A stretch of DNA of 64,000 nt, from NCBI RefSeq assembly GCF_020055635.1, contig NZ_JAIPUT010000014.1:1-64000 (forward strand). Reading direction: 5' to 3'. This DNA comes from Marivita sp. GTDB taxonomy: Bacteria > Pseudomonadota > Alphaproteobacteria > Rhodobacterales > Rhodobacteraceae. The position numbers were made by a program, and so were the translations under genes. Below the pieces are notes generated by a model. It had not been told where the DNA came from, did not search any database, and worked only from the letters and a program-made list of their open reading frames with translations. Below are positions 16,881-25,585 of this stretch, piece after piece. Numbering within the stretch: position 1 is the first letter of the stretch; each line of letters opens with the position of its first letter.

Positions 16881-18185
16881 TCAATTGAACATGGTGTTTG
16901 GCAGGAACAGCGAGATCTGCGGGAAGGCCACGAGGATCGCCAGCGTGGCCAGCATCATCACCCAGAAAAGGATCACGCCGGTGAAGATCCGGCCCAGCGA
17001 CACGCCGGGCGCCACGGATTTCACGATGAACACGTTGAGCCCCACCGGTGGCGAGATCAGCCCCATTTCGAGCGCCAGAACCACCAGCACGCCGAACCAG
17101 ATCGGGTCGATGCCCAGTTCCAGCACGATGGGAAAGAAGATCGGCAGCGTCAGCACCAGCATCGCGAAGCCTTCAAGGAAGCAGCCGAGAATGATGTAGA
17201 TCAGCAGGATCAGCAGCAGGCTGCCCATCGGCCCCATGTCGAGCGCGGCAAAGCCCTGGGCGACCAGTTCGGTCATGTGGCTGAGCGCGAGGAACGGGTT
17301 GATCATATGCGCCGCGATCAGGATCAGCATCACCGTGGCCGTGGTCACGACGCTGTCCTTGGCCGCATCCCAGAGCATCGCGGGTTTCAGCCGCCGCGTG
17401 ATCGCACCGATCAGGATGACAGCCCCTGCCCCGACGGCGGCGGCCTCGACGGGGGAAAAGAACCCGCCATACATGCCGCCGATGGTGATGAAGATCACAA
17501 GCACAATGGGACCGGCGCGGCCGATCGCGCGGATCTTTTCCATGAACGCGGTCTTTGGACCGGGAGGGCCGAAATCCGGGCGGATCATGCACAGGATCGA
17601 CACGGCCAGCACGAACATCGACAGAAGCAACAGCCCCGGCAACACTCCGGCCAGAAACAGCCGGCCAATGGATTGCTCGGTCAGGATGGCGTAGATCACG
17701 AAGCCGGTGGAGGGCGGGATCAGGATGCCCAGAGTGCCGCCCGCGGCCACGACCCCGGTCGACAGGCGGTCGTCGTATTTGAAGCGGTCCATTTCCGCGA
17801 GCGCGACCTTGCCCATGGTCAGGGCCGAGGCGACGGACGACCCCGACAGCGCGGCGAACCCGCCGCAGCCGATCACCGTGGCCGAGGCCAGGCCACCCCG
17901 GATCGACCCGATCACCGCATAGGCCGCATCGAAAAGCTGACGGCTCATGCCGGTATGCGACGCGACATTGCCCATCAGGATGAAAAGCGGAATGACGATC
18001 AGTTCGGGCGACGAGGCCAGCGTGAACGCCTCGGAGGCCAGCAGCGAAGTGGCCGAGTTCAGCCCGTTGAGGCCCCAGATCCCGACAAAGCCCACGGCGA
18101 ACATCGAGAACGCCACCGGCACCCGCAGCAGCAGCAGCGCGAACAACACGAGGATGCCGAGGATACCCGCGACAGACCCGGTCAT
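16881..18185 (-). CDS. dctM: TRAP transporter large permease (DctM)
   Basis: A 434-residue DctM subunit with about 12 membrane segments. Family motifs include LLLRVPVAFSMFAVGFVG, GCGGFAALSGSSVASALTMGKVALAEM, GTLGILIPPSTGFVIYA, and the C-terminal SPPVGLNVFIVKSVAPGVSL. It is the sodium-dependent permease of a tripartite periplasmic transporter for organic acids. Its ATG overlaps the dctQ stop by 4 bases. The downstream dioxygenase and upstream O-demethylase suggest an aromatic acid as cargo. Confidence 0.95.
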   Translation of the reverse strand: MTGSVAGILGILVLFALLLLRVPVAFSMFAVGFVGIWGLNGLNSATSLLASEAFTLASSPELIVIPLFILMGNVASHTGMSRQLFDAAYAVIGSIRGGLASATVIGCGGFAALSGSSVASALTMGKVALAEMDRFKYDDRLSTGVVAAGGTLGILIPPSTGFVIYAILTEQSIGRLFLAGVLPGLLLLSMFVLAVSILCMIRPDFGPPGPKTAFMEKIRAIGRAGPIVLVIFITIGGMYGGFFSPVEAAAVGAGAVILIGAITRRLKPAMLWDAAKDSVVTTATVMLILIAAHMINPFLALSHMTELVAQGFAALDMGPMGSLLLILLIYIILGCFLEGFAMLVLTLPIFFPIVLELGIDPIWFGVLVVLALEMGLISPPVGLNVFIVKSVAPGVSLGRIFTGVILFWVMMLATLAILVAFPQISLFLPNTMFN

Positions 18186-18685
18186 GACCGGGTCTCCGTC
18201 CGGACATCGCGGCCCGTCAGCAGCAGTTCAAGCGCGCGCAATGCAAGCCCCAGTGATGCCAGCGACATGAACCCGATGGCGGCCCATTGAAAATAGGCCT
18301 TTTGCAGGTAAAGAAGGTTCGTCGACAGGTTCAGCATCAACGACAGTTGCGCACTGTCCCAGGTGGCGAGGGCAAGCCAGCCAAAGATGACGGCGCCCAG
18401 AAAGGCCACGAAAATGTCGATGCCGCGATTCACGGCGTCGGGGAAATAGCGTTCCAGAAGATCGACCGAGATATGCCCGCCAAGCCGGTCACAGAGCGCC
18501 ATCGGCGCGAAGACAAGGATCACCGACGCCATCGTCGTGATGTCCTGGCTGCCGTAGAGCGGGCTGCCGAAGGCGCGGCCGATCACATCGATCAGGATCA
18601 CGACCACGATCCCGATCAGCGCAGTCGCGCCAATGGCAGCGGACAGGCCGATCAGCCTGTCCGCAAGGGTGCGTATACGCTCCAA
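18182..18685 (-). CDS. dctQ: TRAP transporter small permease (DctQ)
   Basis: A 167-residue membrane protein with four predicted helices: LIGLSAAIGATALIGIVVVILIDVIGRAFGSPLYG, TMASVILVFAPMALC, FVAFLGAVIFGWLAL and FMSLASLGLALRALELLL. The pattern ALCDRLGGHISVDLLERYFPD is typical of DctQ. The start codon appears to be TTG at 18685, three bases after the dctP stop, so translation probably continues from dctP. It overlaps dctM by 4 bases. Confidence 0.92.
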   Translation of the reverse strand: MERIRTLADRLIGLSAAIGATALIGIVVVILIDVIGRAFGSPLYGSQDITTMASVILVFAPMALCDRLGGHISVDLLERYFPDAVNRGIDIFVAFLGAVIFGWLALATWDSAQLSLMLNLSTNLLYLQKAYFQWAAIGFMSLASLGLALRALELLLTGRDVRTETRS

Positions 18686-18688
18686 GGT

Positions 18689-19663
18689 TTATTCCTGCAT
18701 CGCGGCCAGGGCGGCGTCGCCGCCGACGCTGTCGACATACTCCGCCACCACGTTGGAGACCGCCTCTTCGAAGGCCTGCGCCTCGTCTTCGGTCAGATCG
18801 ACAAAGGTGTTGCCGTCATCCGCGCGGGCGGTTTCAAGCGCCTCGGTGGCGGTTGCGTTCCAGGCGGTTTCGGCGTTGTTGCCCAACGCGCAGCCACGGG
18901 CCTCGTCGAGCGCCGCTTGCGCGTCGTCGGACAGCGCGTCATACGAGCCCTGCCCCATCACCGCGAAGAACGCCAAGCGACCCAGCGGTGCGCCCAGCGT
19001 GTAGGCATCCGCGACCTCGTCGAGTTTGAAGTCGCTGAGCGTCGATGCACCGGTGAAGACGCCGTCGATCAGGCCGGTCTGCATCGCGTTGTAGACCTGG
19101 TTGATCGGCATCTGCACCGGGGTTGCGCCCAGTGCCTCGGCCACCTTGCCCGCCGTTGCCCCGGCGACGCGGATCTTGAGCCCCGCCAGATCGGCCGGTG
19201 TGCGGATCGCCTTGTCCTTCATGATCATGATGTTCGGCTCGGACGTCCAGAGCGCGACCGGCACGGTGCCGGGAAATTCGCCCGAGATCTCGTCCATCGC
19301 GTCACACAGCGCGTCGGCCCCCGTCTTGCCTTCGGGCAGGACGCCCGGCAGTTCGACGATCATGGTCTTCTGGAACTGCTGGGACGTATAGCCCGGCAGG
19401 CCCCAGACCATGTCGGCCACGCCCTGCACGGCGCGGACATATTGCTCGACCGGGCCCGCGCCCAGTTCGCCGCCGTGATAGCCGCGCACCGTCAGGCTTC
19501 CGCCGGTGGCTTCGGTCAGGTCCGCGTTCAGCTTTTCGATCACGCTGGCGTTGACCGTGTGGAACGGCGGCGTGAAATTGGCGAATTTCAATTCCTGCGC
19601 GGCCAGCGGTGCGGCGGCTGCCACAGCCAAAGCGGCCCCGATAAAGGTCGTTCTGAGTGTCAT
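18689..19663 (-). CDS. dctP: TRAP transporter substrate-binding protein (DctP)
   Basis: A 324-residue periplasmic receptor with a signal peptide (MTLRTTFIGAALAVAAAAPLAAQE, cleavage near 22). DctP-family hallmarks are LTVRGYHGGELGAGPVEQYVRAVQGVADMVWG, the APG-like segment IRTPADLAGLKIRVAGA with the carboxylate-binding Arg, and AMQTGLIDGVFTG. GGGAGGA lies upstream of the ATG. First gene of dctPQM. The ligand is likely an organic acid, and neighbours suggest a methoxylated aromatic, but this is inference. Confidence 0.93.
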   Translation of the reverse strand: MTLRTTFIGAALAVAAAAPLAAQELKFANFTPPFHTVNASVIEKLNADLTEATGGSLTVRGYHGGELGAGPVEQYVRAVQGVADMVWGLPGYTSQQFQKTMIVELPGVLPEGKTGADALCDAMDEISGEFPGTVPVALWTSEPNIMIMKDKAIRTPADLAGLKIRVAGATAGKVAEALGATPVQMPINQVYNAMQTGLIDGVFTGASTLSDFKLDEVADAYTLGAPLGRLAFFAVMGQGSYDALSDDAQAALDEARGCALGNNAETAWNATATEALETARADDGNTFVDLTEDEAQAFEEAVSNVVAEYVDSVGGDAALAAMQE

Positions 19664-19755
19664 GTCTTTCCTCCCATGTCAGGCCCGAAACCGATCAGGC
19701 CGAGTGTTGCAGGCGGCGATCCTTCTGTGTGACCGCCGCCCTGAAATTCTGCTGA

Positions 19756-21162
19756 TCAGACGGCTTTTGCCCGCCAGCTGTCGGCAGCATAGCTTTCCCG
19801 TGCCTCGCTTGAATACGGTGTTTCCGAAACCCGCACCCGAATCTCGGCCTGCTTGTGCTTTTCGGCGGATGTTTTCTGCGTCTCGTCGGATTCGCCCCAG
19901 CGCATGGTCAGGATGTCTCCAATTTCAACGCTCTGGTCAACAACACCCAGCGACAGCACGCAGCGTTCGTTGTAGCTGTAGCCGTTGAACATGCTCATGC
20001 CGACCATCTTGTCGCCATGCATGACCATATCGGCCGAGGACGACGCGTAGTTCGGCTGCGGGAAGTCGATCCACTTGTAGGGGATGCCGTCCTCGAAGGC
20101 CGAGGCGATGACCTTGAGCACGTCTTCCTTGTTCCACTCAAAGGTGACCTTCTTGCGGTTGGTCTTGCTCTCTTTCATCTTGAGAAGCGCGTCCTTGCCG
20201 ATGAAATCGTCTTTCTTCCAGCCGATGTAGAAGTTGTAGCCCAGCTCGAACGGATTGACGTAATAGTCCTCGATATTGTCCGACACAAAGCTGCCGCCGA
20301 TGGCGCCTGCCGCTTCGTACATGTCGGTGCCCAGCCAGTCGCGGTAATCGGCCAGCATGCCGTCGCCGGTGTAGATGCCGGGCAGCGGCGACGGAATCCA
20401 GCCGGATTCCAGCGTGTTGGTCGAATAGGCGCGGCTGCCGCACTGGACCAGATCGACGCCCGCGTCCTTCGCGGCCTGAAGGATGGTCGAGTGGATGTAG
20501 TGCTTGTCCTCATACGGACCCCAGACTTCGAGACCCGGCGCGCCGGACATGCCGTGGCGCAGCGCCTGCACCTTTTTGGAGCCGATATTGATCCAGTCGA
20601 CATGGAAGAACTTGATGTCCTGGATCGGGCCGCCGTTCATCTTTTCAAAGATCTTCGGCGCGTCGGGGCCCTGGATCTGGTAGCGGTAATGGGTGCGCAA
20701 GACGCGCTCGCCTTCGGGGCGCGAGGTCGAGCGGGGATCGTGCTTGATCCGCACGTTCCACTTGCCCCAGGCGGCGGCGAACATCAGCCAGTTGGAGGTC
20801 GGCGCGCGGCCCACGAGGATGAACTTGTCCTCCCGCTCGCGGAAGATGATGTGGTCGCCGATGACGTGGCCGTTCGGCGTGACCGGCACGTAATGCTTGG
20901 CGCGGTTGAGGTTGAAATTCCCGAAGGCGTTGATGCCGTGATAGGCAAGGAATTCCTCGGCCTGCGGGCCTTCGACGATCAGTTCGTCCATATGATGCGA
21001 CTGGTCGAACAGAACGGCGCTGTGACGCCATGCTTCCTGCTCTACCCGCCAGTTGCGGAATTCCGGGGTCACAACCGGGTAGACATACATCCCGATCTGG
21101 GAATTCCGAAGCATTTCAACGGGGTTGCCCCATTCCTTCATCTTGTCTGACAGGCTTGGCAT
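19756..21162 (-). CDS. ligM: Tetrahydrofolate-dependent aryl O-demethylase, LigM/DesA-like
   Basis: A 468-residue GcvT-like protein aligning along its whole length with what I recall of vanillate/3-O-methylgallate demethylase LigM. Shared segments include VEMLRNSQIGMYVYPVV, RHSAVLFDQSHHM, YVPVTPNGHVIGD, VGRAPTSNWLMF, RHGMSGAPGLEVWGPYE, NTLESGWIPSPLPGIYTGD, GAIGGSFVSDNIEDYYVNPFELGY and GMSMFNGYSYNERC. LigM and DesA move the methyl group of methoxy-aromatic acids to tetrahydrofolate. GGAGGAG precedes the ATG. It sits between a GntR gene (upstream) and dctPQM (downstream). Recycling enzymes such as MetF or LigH are not adjacent. The exact substrate (vanillate, syringate, methylgallate or another) is not decidable, so the symbol denotes family. 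Confidence 0.88.
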   Translation of the reverse strand: MPSLSDKMKEWGNPVEMLRNSQIGMYVYPVVTPEFRNWRVEQEAWRHSAVLFDQSHHMDELIVEGPQAEEFLAYHGINAFGNFNLNRAKHYVPVTPNGHVIGDHIIFREREDKFILVGRAPTSNWLMFAAAWGKWNVRIKHDPRSTSRPEGERVLRTHYRYQIQGPDAPKIFEKMNGGPIQDIKFFHVDWINIGSKKVQALRHGMSGAPGLEVWGPYEDKHYIHSTILQAAKDAGVDLVQCGSRAYSTNTLESGWIPSPLPGIYTGDGMLADYRDWLGTDMYEAAGAIGGSFVSDNIEDYYVNPFELGYNFYIGWKKDDFIGKDALLKMKESKTNRKKVTFEWNKEDVLKVIASAFEDGIPYKWIDFPQPNYASSSADMVMHGDKMVGMSMFNGYSYNERCVLSLGVVDQSVEIGDILTMRWGESDETQKTSAEKHKQAEIRVRVSETPYSSEARESYAADSWRAKAV

Positions 21163-21185
21163 AGATCTGGTCTCCTCCTGAGATC

Positions 21186-21914
21186 TTATTCTGCGGATAA
21201 CAGCGACAGGCCGGGCACGCGTATCGCGACCCCCGGACCGGCATTGGCAAGGTAATCGAGGTTGCGCCGCGCAAGGCGGGCATGTTCGCGCGACAGGTAT
21301 TCGGCGCGGGCGCCTTCGCGGGCGCGGATCGCTTCGATGATGGCGCGGTGCTGGTGCTGCGCGCGCACGAGCGACGCGTTGAAATCCGGGATCAGTTCCT
21401 GTTCGCGCAGGAACGCGCTGGGGGATGCCAATGGCAGGCGGCTCACCCGGTCGGCCTCGCGCTGCACGATCTGGCTTCCGGCAAGACCTGCGAGCAGGCT
21501 GTGGAAGGCCGCGTTTTCGCGCACATAGCTGTCAAAGTCGATATTGGCGGGATCGGCGATGGCGGTGTCGATCCGGGCCAGCACCTGCTCGACCTCGGCA
21601 AGACGCATCGGATCGGCCCCGCGCTCGGCGGCAAGCCGCGCCGCCGTGCCTTCGATCACGCCGCGCAGTTCGATGGCATCGTTGATGTCGTCGAGCGTAA
21701 AGCGCGCCGCCCGGCAGCCCCCGGTTTCGATACGCTCCAGCAGGCCCTCGTCGATCAGACGGTCCATCGCCTGGCGCAGCGGCGTGCGCGACAGGCCCAG
21801 CCGTTCGGCAAGTGCGACCTCGGGCAGACGCGCGCTGCCAGCGAATTCGCCGCTCATCACAAGCGAGCGAAGGCCCAGTAGCGCCTTTTCATACTGCGTC
21901 ATGCGATCCGACAT
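21186..21914 (-). CDS. GntR-family regulator with FCD domain
   Basis: A 242-residue protein: winged helix at about 10-70 (ALLGLRSLVMSGEFAGSARL, LAERLGLSRTPLRQAMDRLIDEGLLE) and an all-helical FCD effector domain from about 80 on (IELRGVIEGTAARLAAERG; ENAAFHSLLAGLAGSQ; HQHRAIIEAIRAREGARAE), which has the Asp/His positions that usually bind a metal and organic acid. ATG 21914 is chosen since GGGGAGGG lies just upstream; the frame extends to 21962. It leads the O-demethylase/TRAP group and probably represses it until an aromatic or organic acid binds. Two TGTATACA elements lie upstream. Confidence 0.92.
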   Translation of the reverse strand: MSDRMTQYEKALLGLRSLVMSGEFAGSARLPEVALAERLGLSRTPLRQAMDRLIDEGLLERIETGGCRAARFTLDDINDAIELRGVIEGTAARLAAERGADPMRLAEVEQVLARIDTAIADPANIDFDSYVRENAAFHSLLAGLAGSQIVQREADRVSRLPLASPSAFLREQELIPDFNASLVRAQHQHRAIIEAIRAREGARAEYLSREHARLARRNLDYLANAGPGVAIRVPGLSLLSAE

Positions 21915-21972
21915 GCACCCTCCCCAGGCGCGCGCCGCTCTCCCCTGCGGCGTTCTGTCCAACAGGGTTAGA

Positions 21973-22047
21973 TTGTATACAGGAACCTGTCAATATCTCG
22001 TTTTCGGCCTCCCAGAACGCGATACTGATGGTTTTTGTATACAGGAA
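21973..22047. promoter_or_regulatory. Paired operator candidates for the GntR/FCD regulator
   Basis: TTGTATACAGGAA occurs twice, at 21973-21985 and 22035-22047, in the spacer between gntR and the TauE-like gene. Each holds the 8-base palindrome TGTATACA, the kind of core bound by FadR/FCD GntR proteins. The copies are 62 bases apart, close to six helical turns, so cooperative looping is possible. Confidence 0.65.
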
Positions 22048-22068
22048 AAGGCCATTTGTATGGCCCGG

Positions 22069-22821
22069 CTACACGAGCCCCGCCTGTGCCGCGTCCCAGA
22101 TCAGCTTGACCGCGATCACCGCCAGAAGCGACAGGATCAGCCGGTCGAAGGCCTGTTTCGACAGGAACCGCGCGGCCCAGGACCCGACGGGGATGCCCAT
22201 GAACATCGGGATCAGCGCCAGTACCGCCAGCAGCACCCGGTCCCATGTCAGGATGCCAAGCACCGCAAGCGCGGGCACCTGCGTGGCCGACATCGCCAGA
22301 AAGAAGATCGCGATTGTGGCGATGAACTCCTTGCGGGGCAGGTTCAGCGCGTTGAGGAAGGTGATCGACACCGGGGCCGACAACCCGCCCGCGCCCTGCA
22401 TCACGCCGCCGACAAGGCCCACAAACGGCCCCATCTGACGCCCGCGTGCGCGCGGCAGGACCCAGTTGGGCCGCGCCAGCCGGATGCCGATATAGGCGAA
22501 CACCACCCCCGCCAGCGCCGCCATCAGAAGCGGCACCGGGAGCGACGCCAGAAGCACCGATCCGACGATCGCCCCCAAAGCGCCCATCCCCGCGAAGGTC
22601 CAGACAAAGCGGTTTTCGGTCACCTCGGACCGGAAGGCCCAGCTTTGCCAGATATTGGTGCAGAGGTTCAGCACCGAGAAGATCGCCACCGCCATCGGCA
22701 CGTCGAACACGATGGCAAGCACCGGCACGCCGACCACCGGCGCCCCTGCCCCGGTGGCGCCTTTCAGGAACCCGCCAAGCGCGATTCCGACAAAGGCAAA
22801 GGCCAGGGATGCGGGGTCCAT
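22069..22821 (-). CDS. TauE/SafE-family anion permease
   Basis: A 250-residue integral membrane protein with about eight helices. TauE/SafE repeats are visible: LGGFLKGATGAGAPVVGVPVLAIVFDVPMAVA and, in the second half, LVGGVMQGAGGLSAPVSITFLNAL. Members export sulfite, sulfoacetate or other anions. The ATG at 22821 overlaps the stop of the TPP enzyme gene (ATGA), so the two are translationally coupled and this permease likely handles a substrate or product of that enzyme. The longer reading frame upstream of 22821 is discarded as overlap with the TPP gene. Confidence 0.88.
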   Translation of the reverse strand: MDPASLAFAFVGIALGGFLKGATGAGAPVVGVPVLAIVFDVPMAVAIFSVLNLCTNIWQSWAFRSEVTENRFVWTFAGMGALGAIVGSVLLASLPVPLLMAALAGVVFAYIGIRLARPNWVLPRARGRQMGPFVGLVGGVMQGAGGLSAPVSITFLNALNLPRKEFIATIAIFFLAMSATQVPALAVLGILTWDRVLLAVLALIPMFMGIPVGSWAARFLSKQAFDRLILSLLAVIAVKLIWDAAQAGLV

Positions 22822-24515
22822 CAATGGTCGTCCGAGGCCACGACCGACAGGTCGAGCAGGACCTGACGGCGTTCGGTGCGAATGATCTCGACCGCGCGGC
22901 GCAGGGCGTCGGGCAGATCTGCGCCCCGGTCGATGCGTTCGGCATGGGCACGGCTGGCGCGGGCGATCTGCGTGAAGTCCGGCAGCGGTTCGAGCGAGGT
23001 CAGCGGAATACGGTTCTGGCGTACGGCGGCACCGTCCGGGTAACCCTTGACCACCGACCGCCGCACCGCGTTCCACATGGCGTTGTTCTTGACGATCGTG
23101 AGGATCGGCAGGCCCAATGCCTCGGCGATCTGGTGGCAGGCGACCGGGTTGGCGAACATGTACGATCCGTCGCCCACGCAGGCGATCACAAGCCGGTCGC
23201 GATCCGCCAGTTGCGCACCAAGAGCAGCGGGCATGGCCCAGCCAAGGCCACCGGCATGTACGTTGGAGAACACGCGGTTCGGACCATTGAGCGTCATGTG
23301 GGGTAGCAGGAGCCCCAGTTCGGAAAACGCGACCGCATCTTTGTCCATGATGTTCGAGACACAGGCGCTCATCCATTCCGCGCTCATCGGGCCGTCGCCG
23401 CCCGCGACGGGTTTTGGTGTGGCGTTGCGGGATGCCGAAACCTTGGCATGCACGCTGTCCCGCCGGTCGGGGGCACCGGGATCAGGTGTCAGTGCCATGA
23501 GCGCATCGAGCACCATGACCGGATCGGCGGTGATCGCCAGATCGGTGCGATAGCCGCGCACCGGCATGCGGCGGAACAGCGGGTCCGGGCCGATATGCAC
23601 GACGCGGCAGTCCTTGGACGGCGCGCTGACCGCTTCGATCCACGGCACGCCAGAATCCAGCACGATCACCAGATCGGCCTCTGCGGTTGCCGCTTTCGGA
23701 TTGTAGCCCAGCAGCGCCGGATCGTCCGAGGCCAGCACGTTGCGGATGCTGAACGGCTCGGCCACCGCCAGCCCGAACGCGTCGGCACAACGGGACACAA
23801 GCGCCGAAAGCCTGCCCTGCGGATCGCCGCGCTGGCACAGGACAACGGGCATCCTGGCCTCTGCGATCCAGGCAGCCAGCGTTTGCATCGCCTGGGCGTC
23901 CGGGGCGGCGGGGCGCGCGCGCGCGGGAACCGCTGCGGGCAAGAACCCGTCCGGTAGCGGCTCCGTCAACGGCTCCTTGGGCAGGCTCATGTAGACCGGC
24001 CCCTCGGGCGCGCTGACCATCAGGGAGGCCGCCCGTTTGGTCACGCTGTCGGCCTGTTCGGGGTAGCGCAATTCGTAGTCGAACTTGACCACGTCGCGCA
24101 CGAGGCTGGTCTGGTCGTACATCTCCTGCCCGTACTGGATCGGCGTCATGCGCCCCCCCTTGCGACCCGATTCCGTGAGCGGAGTGCGCCCCGACAGCAC
24201 GAAGACCGGAATATTGTCGGACGCAGCGTTGATCACCCCCATCACGGCGTTGGCCAGACCGACATTCACATGCACCATGACGGCCTGCGGACGCCCGGTG
24301 ACCAACCAATGCCCATGCGCCATCGCCATCGCCGCAGTTTCATGCGGCACCGTCACGGGCGTTGGTACATCACCTTCAGGAAGCCGCGCAAGCCCTTCTA
24401 TGATTGGTGGAAAATCGGTTCCGGCATTGGCGAACAGATAGTCGATCCCGCACGCTTTCAGGGCGGTCAAAAGCGCTTCGCCCCCGGTCTTGGGACGGTC
24501 CTGATCTTCAAACAT
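22821..24515 (-). CDS. Thiamine-pyrophosphate-requiring enzyme (acetolactate synthase/benzoylformate decarboxylase superfamily)
   Basis: A 564-residue three-domain TPP enzyme. The N-terminal PYR domain has IDYLFANAGTDFPPIIEGL and the catalytic Glu in VPHETAAMAMAHGHW (about 60). A central domain follows (MPVVLCQRGDPQG, VLDSGVPWIEA). The C-terminal PP domain has the TPP/Mg motif GDGSYMFANPVACHQIAEAL through IVKNN. The reaction could be a 2-oxo-acid decarboxylation or acyl transfer. No FAD-specific signature settles the subgroup. It is coupled to a TauE/SafE permease and divergent from a TAXI TRAP system. A sulfonate or aromatic 2-oxo acid substrate is a guess from context only. Confidence 0.85.
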   Translation of the reverse strand: MFEDQDRPKTGGEALLTALKACGIDYLFANAGTDFPPIIEGLARLPEGDVPTPVTVPHETAAMAMAHGHWLVTGRPQAVMVHVNVGLANAVMGVINAASDNIPVFVLSGRTPLTESGRKGGRMTPIQYGQEMYDQTSLVRDVVKFDYELRYPEQADSVTKRAASLMVSAPEGPVYMSLPKEPLTEPLPDGFLPAAVPARARPAAPDAQAMQTLAAWIAEARMPVVLCQRGDPQGRLSALVSRCADAFGLAVAEPFSIRNVLASDDPALLGYNPKAATAEADLVIVLDSGVPWIEAVSAPSKDCRVVHIGPDPLFRRMPVRGYRTDLAITADPVMVLDALMALTPDPGAPDRRDSVHAKVSASRNATPKPVAGGDGPMSAEWMSACVSNIMDKDAVAFSELGLLLPHMTLNGPNRVFSNVHAGGLGWAMPAALGAQLADRDRLVIACVGDGSYMFANPVACHQIAEALGLPILTIVKNNAMWNAVRRSVVKGYPDGAAVRQNRIPLTSLEPLPDFTQIARASRAHAERIDRGADLPDALRRAVEIIRTERRQVLLDLSVVASDDH

Positions 24516-24539
24516 ACATCCTCCCTGAATCTCAGGCTT

Positions 24540-24568
24540 GATATTCCGCTGACCCTTCGTAAAGTCAA
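24540..24568 (-). promoter_or_regulatory. Candidate promoter of the TPP enzyme gene
   Basis: On the minus strand TTGACT (24568-24563) and AATATC (24545-24540) are separated by 17 bases, and the start codon lies 25 bases downstream. This agrees with a sigma-70-type promoter. Experimental support is absent and the -10 match is partial. Confidence 0.4.
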
Positions 24569-24626
24569 CTTATTCTCAATAATTGGGATTCTAACCCAAA
24601 CGAGAACCACATTTGGGAGGACAACC

Positions 24627-25577
24627 ATGAAGACGCTACTCACCGCGGCGGCGGTATTTCTGAGCGCGACGATTGCCACATCTGCCAGCGCGCAGAATGT
24701 CGGCATCGCCACATCGAACCCCGGATCGCTGTTCCACAATATCGGCACGGCGGTCGCAAATGCCGCCAACGAAGCCGGGCTGAACACCACGATCCAGCCC
24801 GCCACCAGCCCCAATCAGTTCATTCCGTTTGTCGATCAGGGCGGCATCGATTTTGGCGTGGCCAACCTGCAAGAGGTCAACTACGCCATCACCGGCGAGG
24901 AATGGTGGGGCGGACGCACCAACCCCAACCTGCGCGTCGTGGCGCATCTCATGCCGCTGGTCGAGGCGATCTTCGTGCGCGCCGACGGCGACATCCAGAA
25001 GGTGTCGGACCTCAAGGGTCAACCGATGACCGATGGCTATACCGCGCAGAACACCATCCTGCCGCAGCTGGCGGCCTTCTACGCCACCGCCGGCATGACG
25101 CGGGACGACGTGGAAAAGGTGTCGGTCGCCAGTGTCGTGGCCGGGGCGGATGCCTTCATGGCCGGCGACACGGTCGGGTTCATCTTTGCCCACGGTGCCG
25201 GCAAGGTGCGCGAGGCGGATGCGGCCGTGGGCGGCCTGCGCGCGCTGGGGGTCGAGGATGACAGCGAAGCCGCACTGGCTGCGGCCCGCGAACACTGGCC
25301 GACGGCGTTCTTCACCACGCTGCCCGCAGGCGCCATGCCCGGCGTGCTGGAAGACACGGTCTATATCGCCTTCCCGCAGGTGGTCTTCACGCACGCCAAC
25401 GCTCCGGAGGATGTGGTCTACGCGATGACCAAGGCGATGTATGAAAACGCGCAAGTCATGTCGGACACCTTTCCGCCGTTCCGGGCCTTCAAGCCCGAAA
25501 ACATGAAGGGCGATCCCGGCGTGGCGGAATTCCACCCCGGCGCGCTGCGCTTCTTCGAGGAAACCGGCCTGAACTGA
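24627..25577 (+). CDS. TAXI-family TRAP solute receptor
   Basis: A 316-residue periplasmic binding protein with signal peptide MKTLLTAAAVFLSATIATSASAQ (cleavage after about 23). TAXI features: GIATSNPGSLFHNIGTAVANAAN, FVDQGGIDFGVANLQEVNYA, and KVSDLKGQPMTDGYTAQN. TAXI receptors work with fused TRAP permeases. The longer upstream frame from 24270 is rejected: the ATG at 24627 has GGGAGGA and is followed by the signal peptide. First gene of the plus-strand operon with the permease, IclR and possibly the hydroxylase. Ligand unknown. Confidence 0.92.
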   Translation: MKTLLTAAAVFLSATIATSASAQNVGIATSNPGSLFHNIGTAVANAANEAGLNTTIQPATSPNQFIPFVDQGGIDFGVANLQEVNYAITGEEWWGGRTNPNLRVVAHLMPLVEAIFVRADGDIQKVSDLKGQPMTDGYTAQNTILPQLAAFYATAGMTRDDVEKVSVASVVAGADAFMAGDTVGFIFAHGAGKVREADAAVGGLRALGVEDDSEAALAAAREHWPTAFFTTLPAGAMPGVLEDTVYIAFPQVVFTHANAPEDVVYAMTKAMYENAQVMSDTFPPFRAFKPENMKGDPGVAEFHPGALRFFEETGLN

Positions 25578-25585
25578 GCCCTCCT

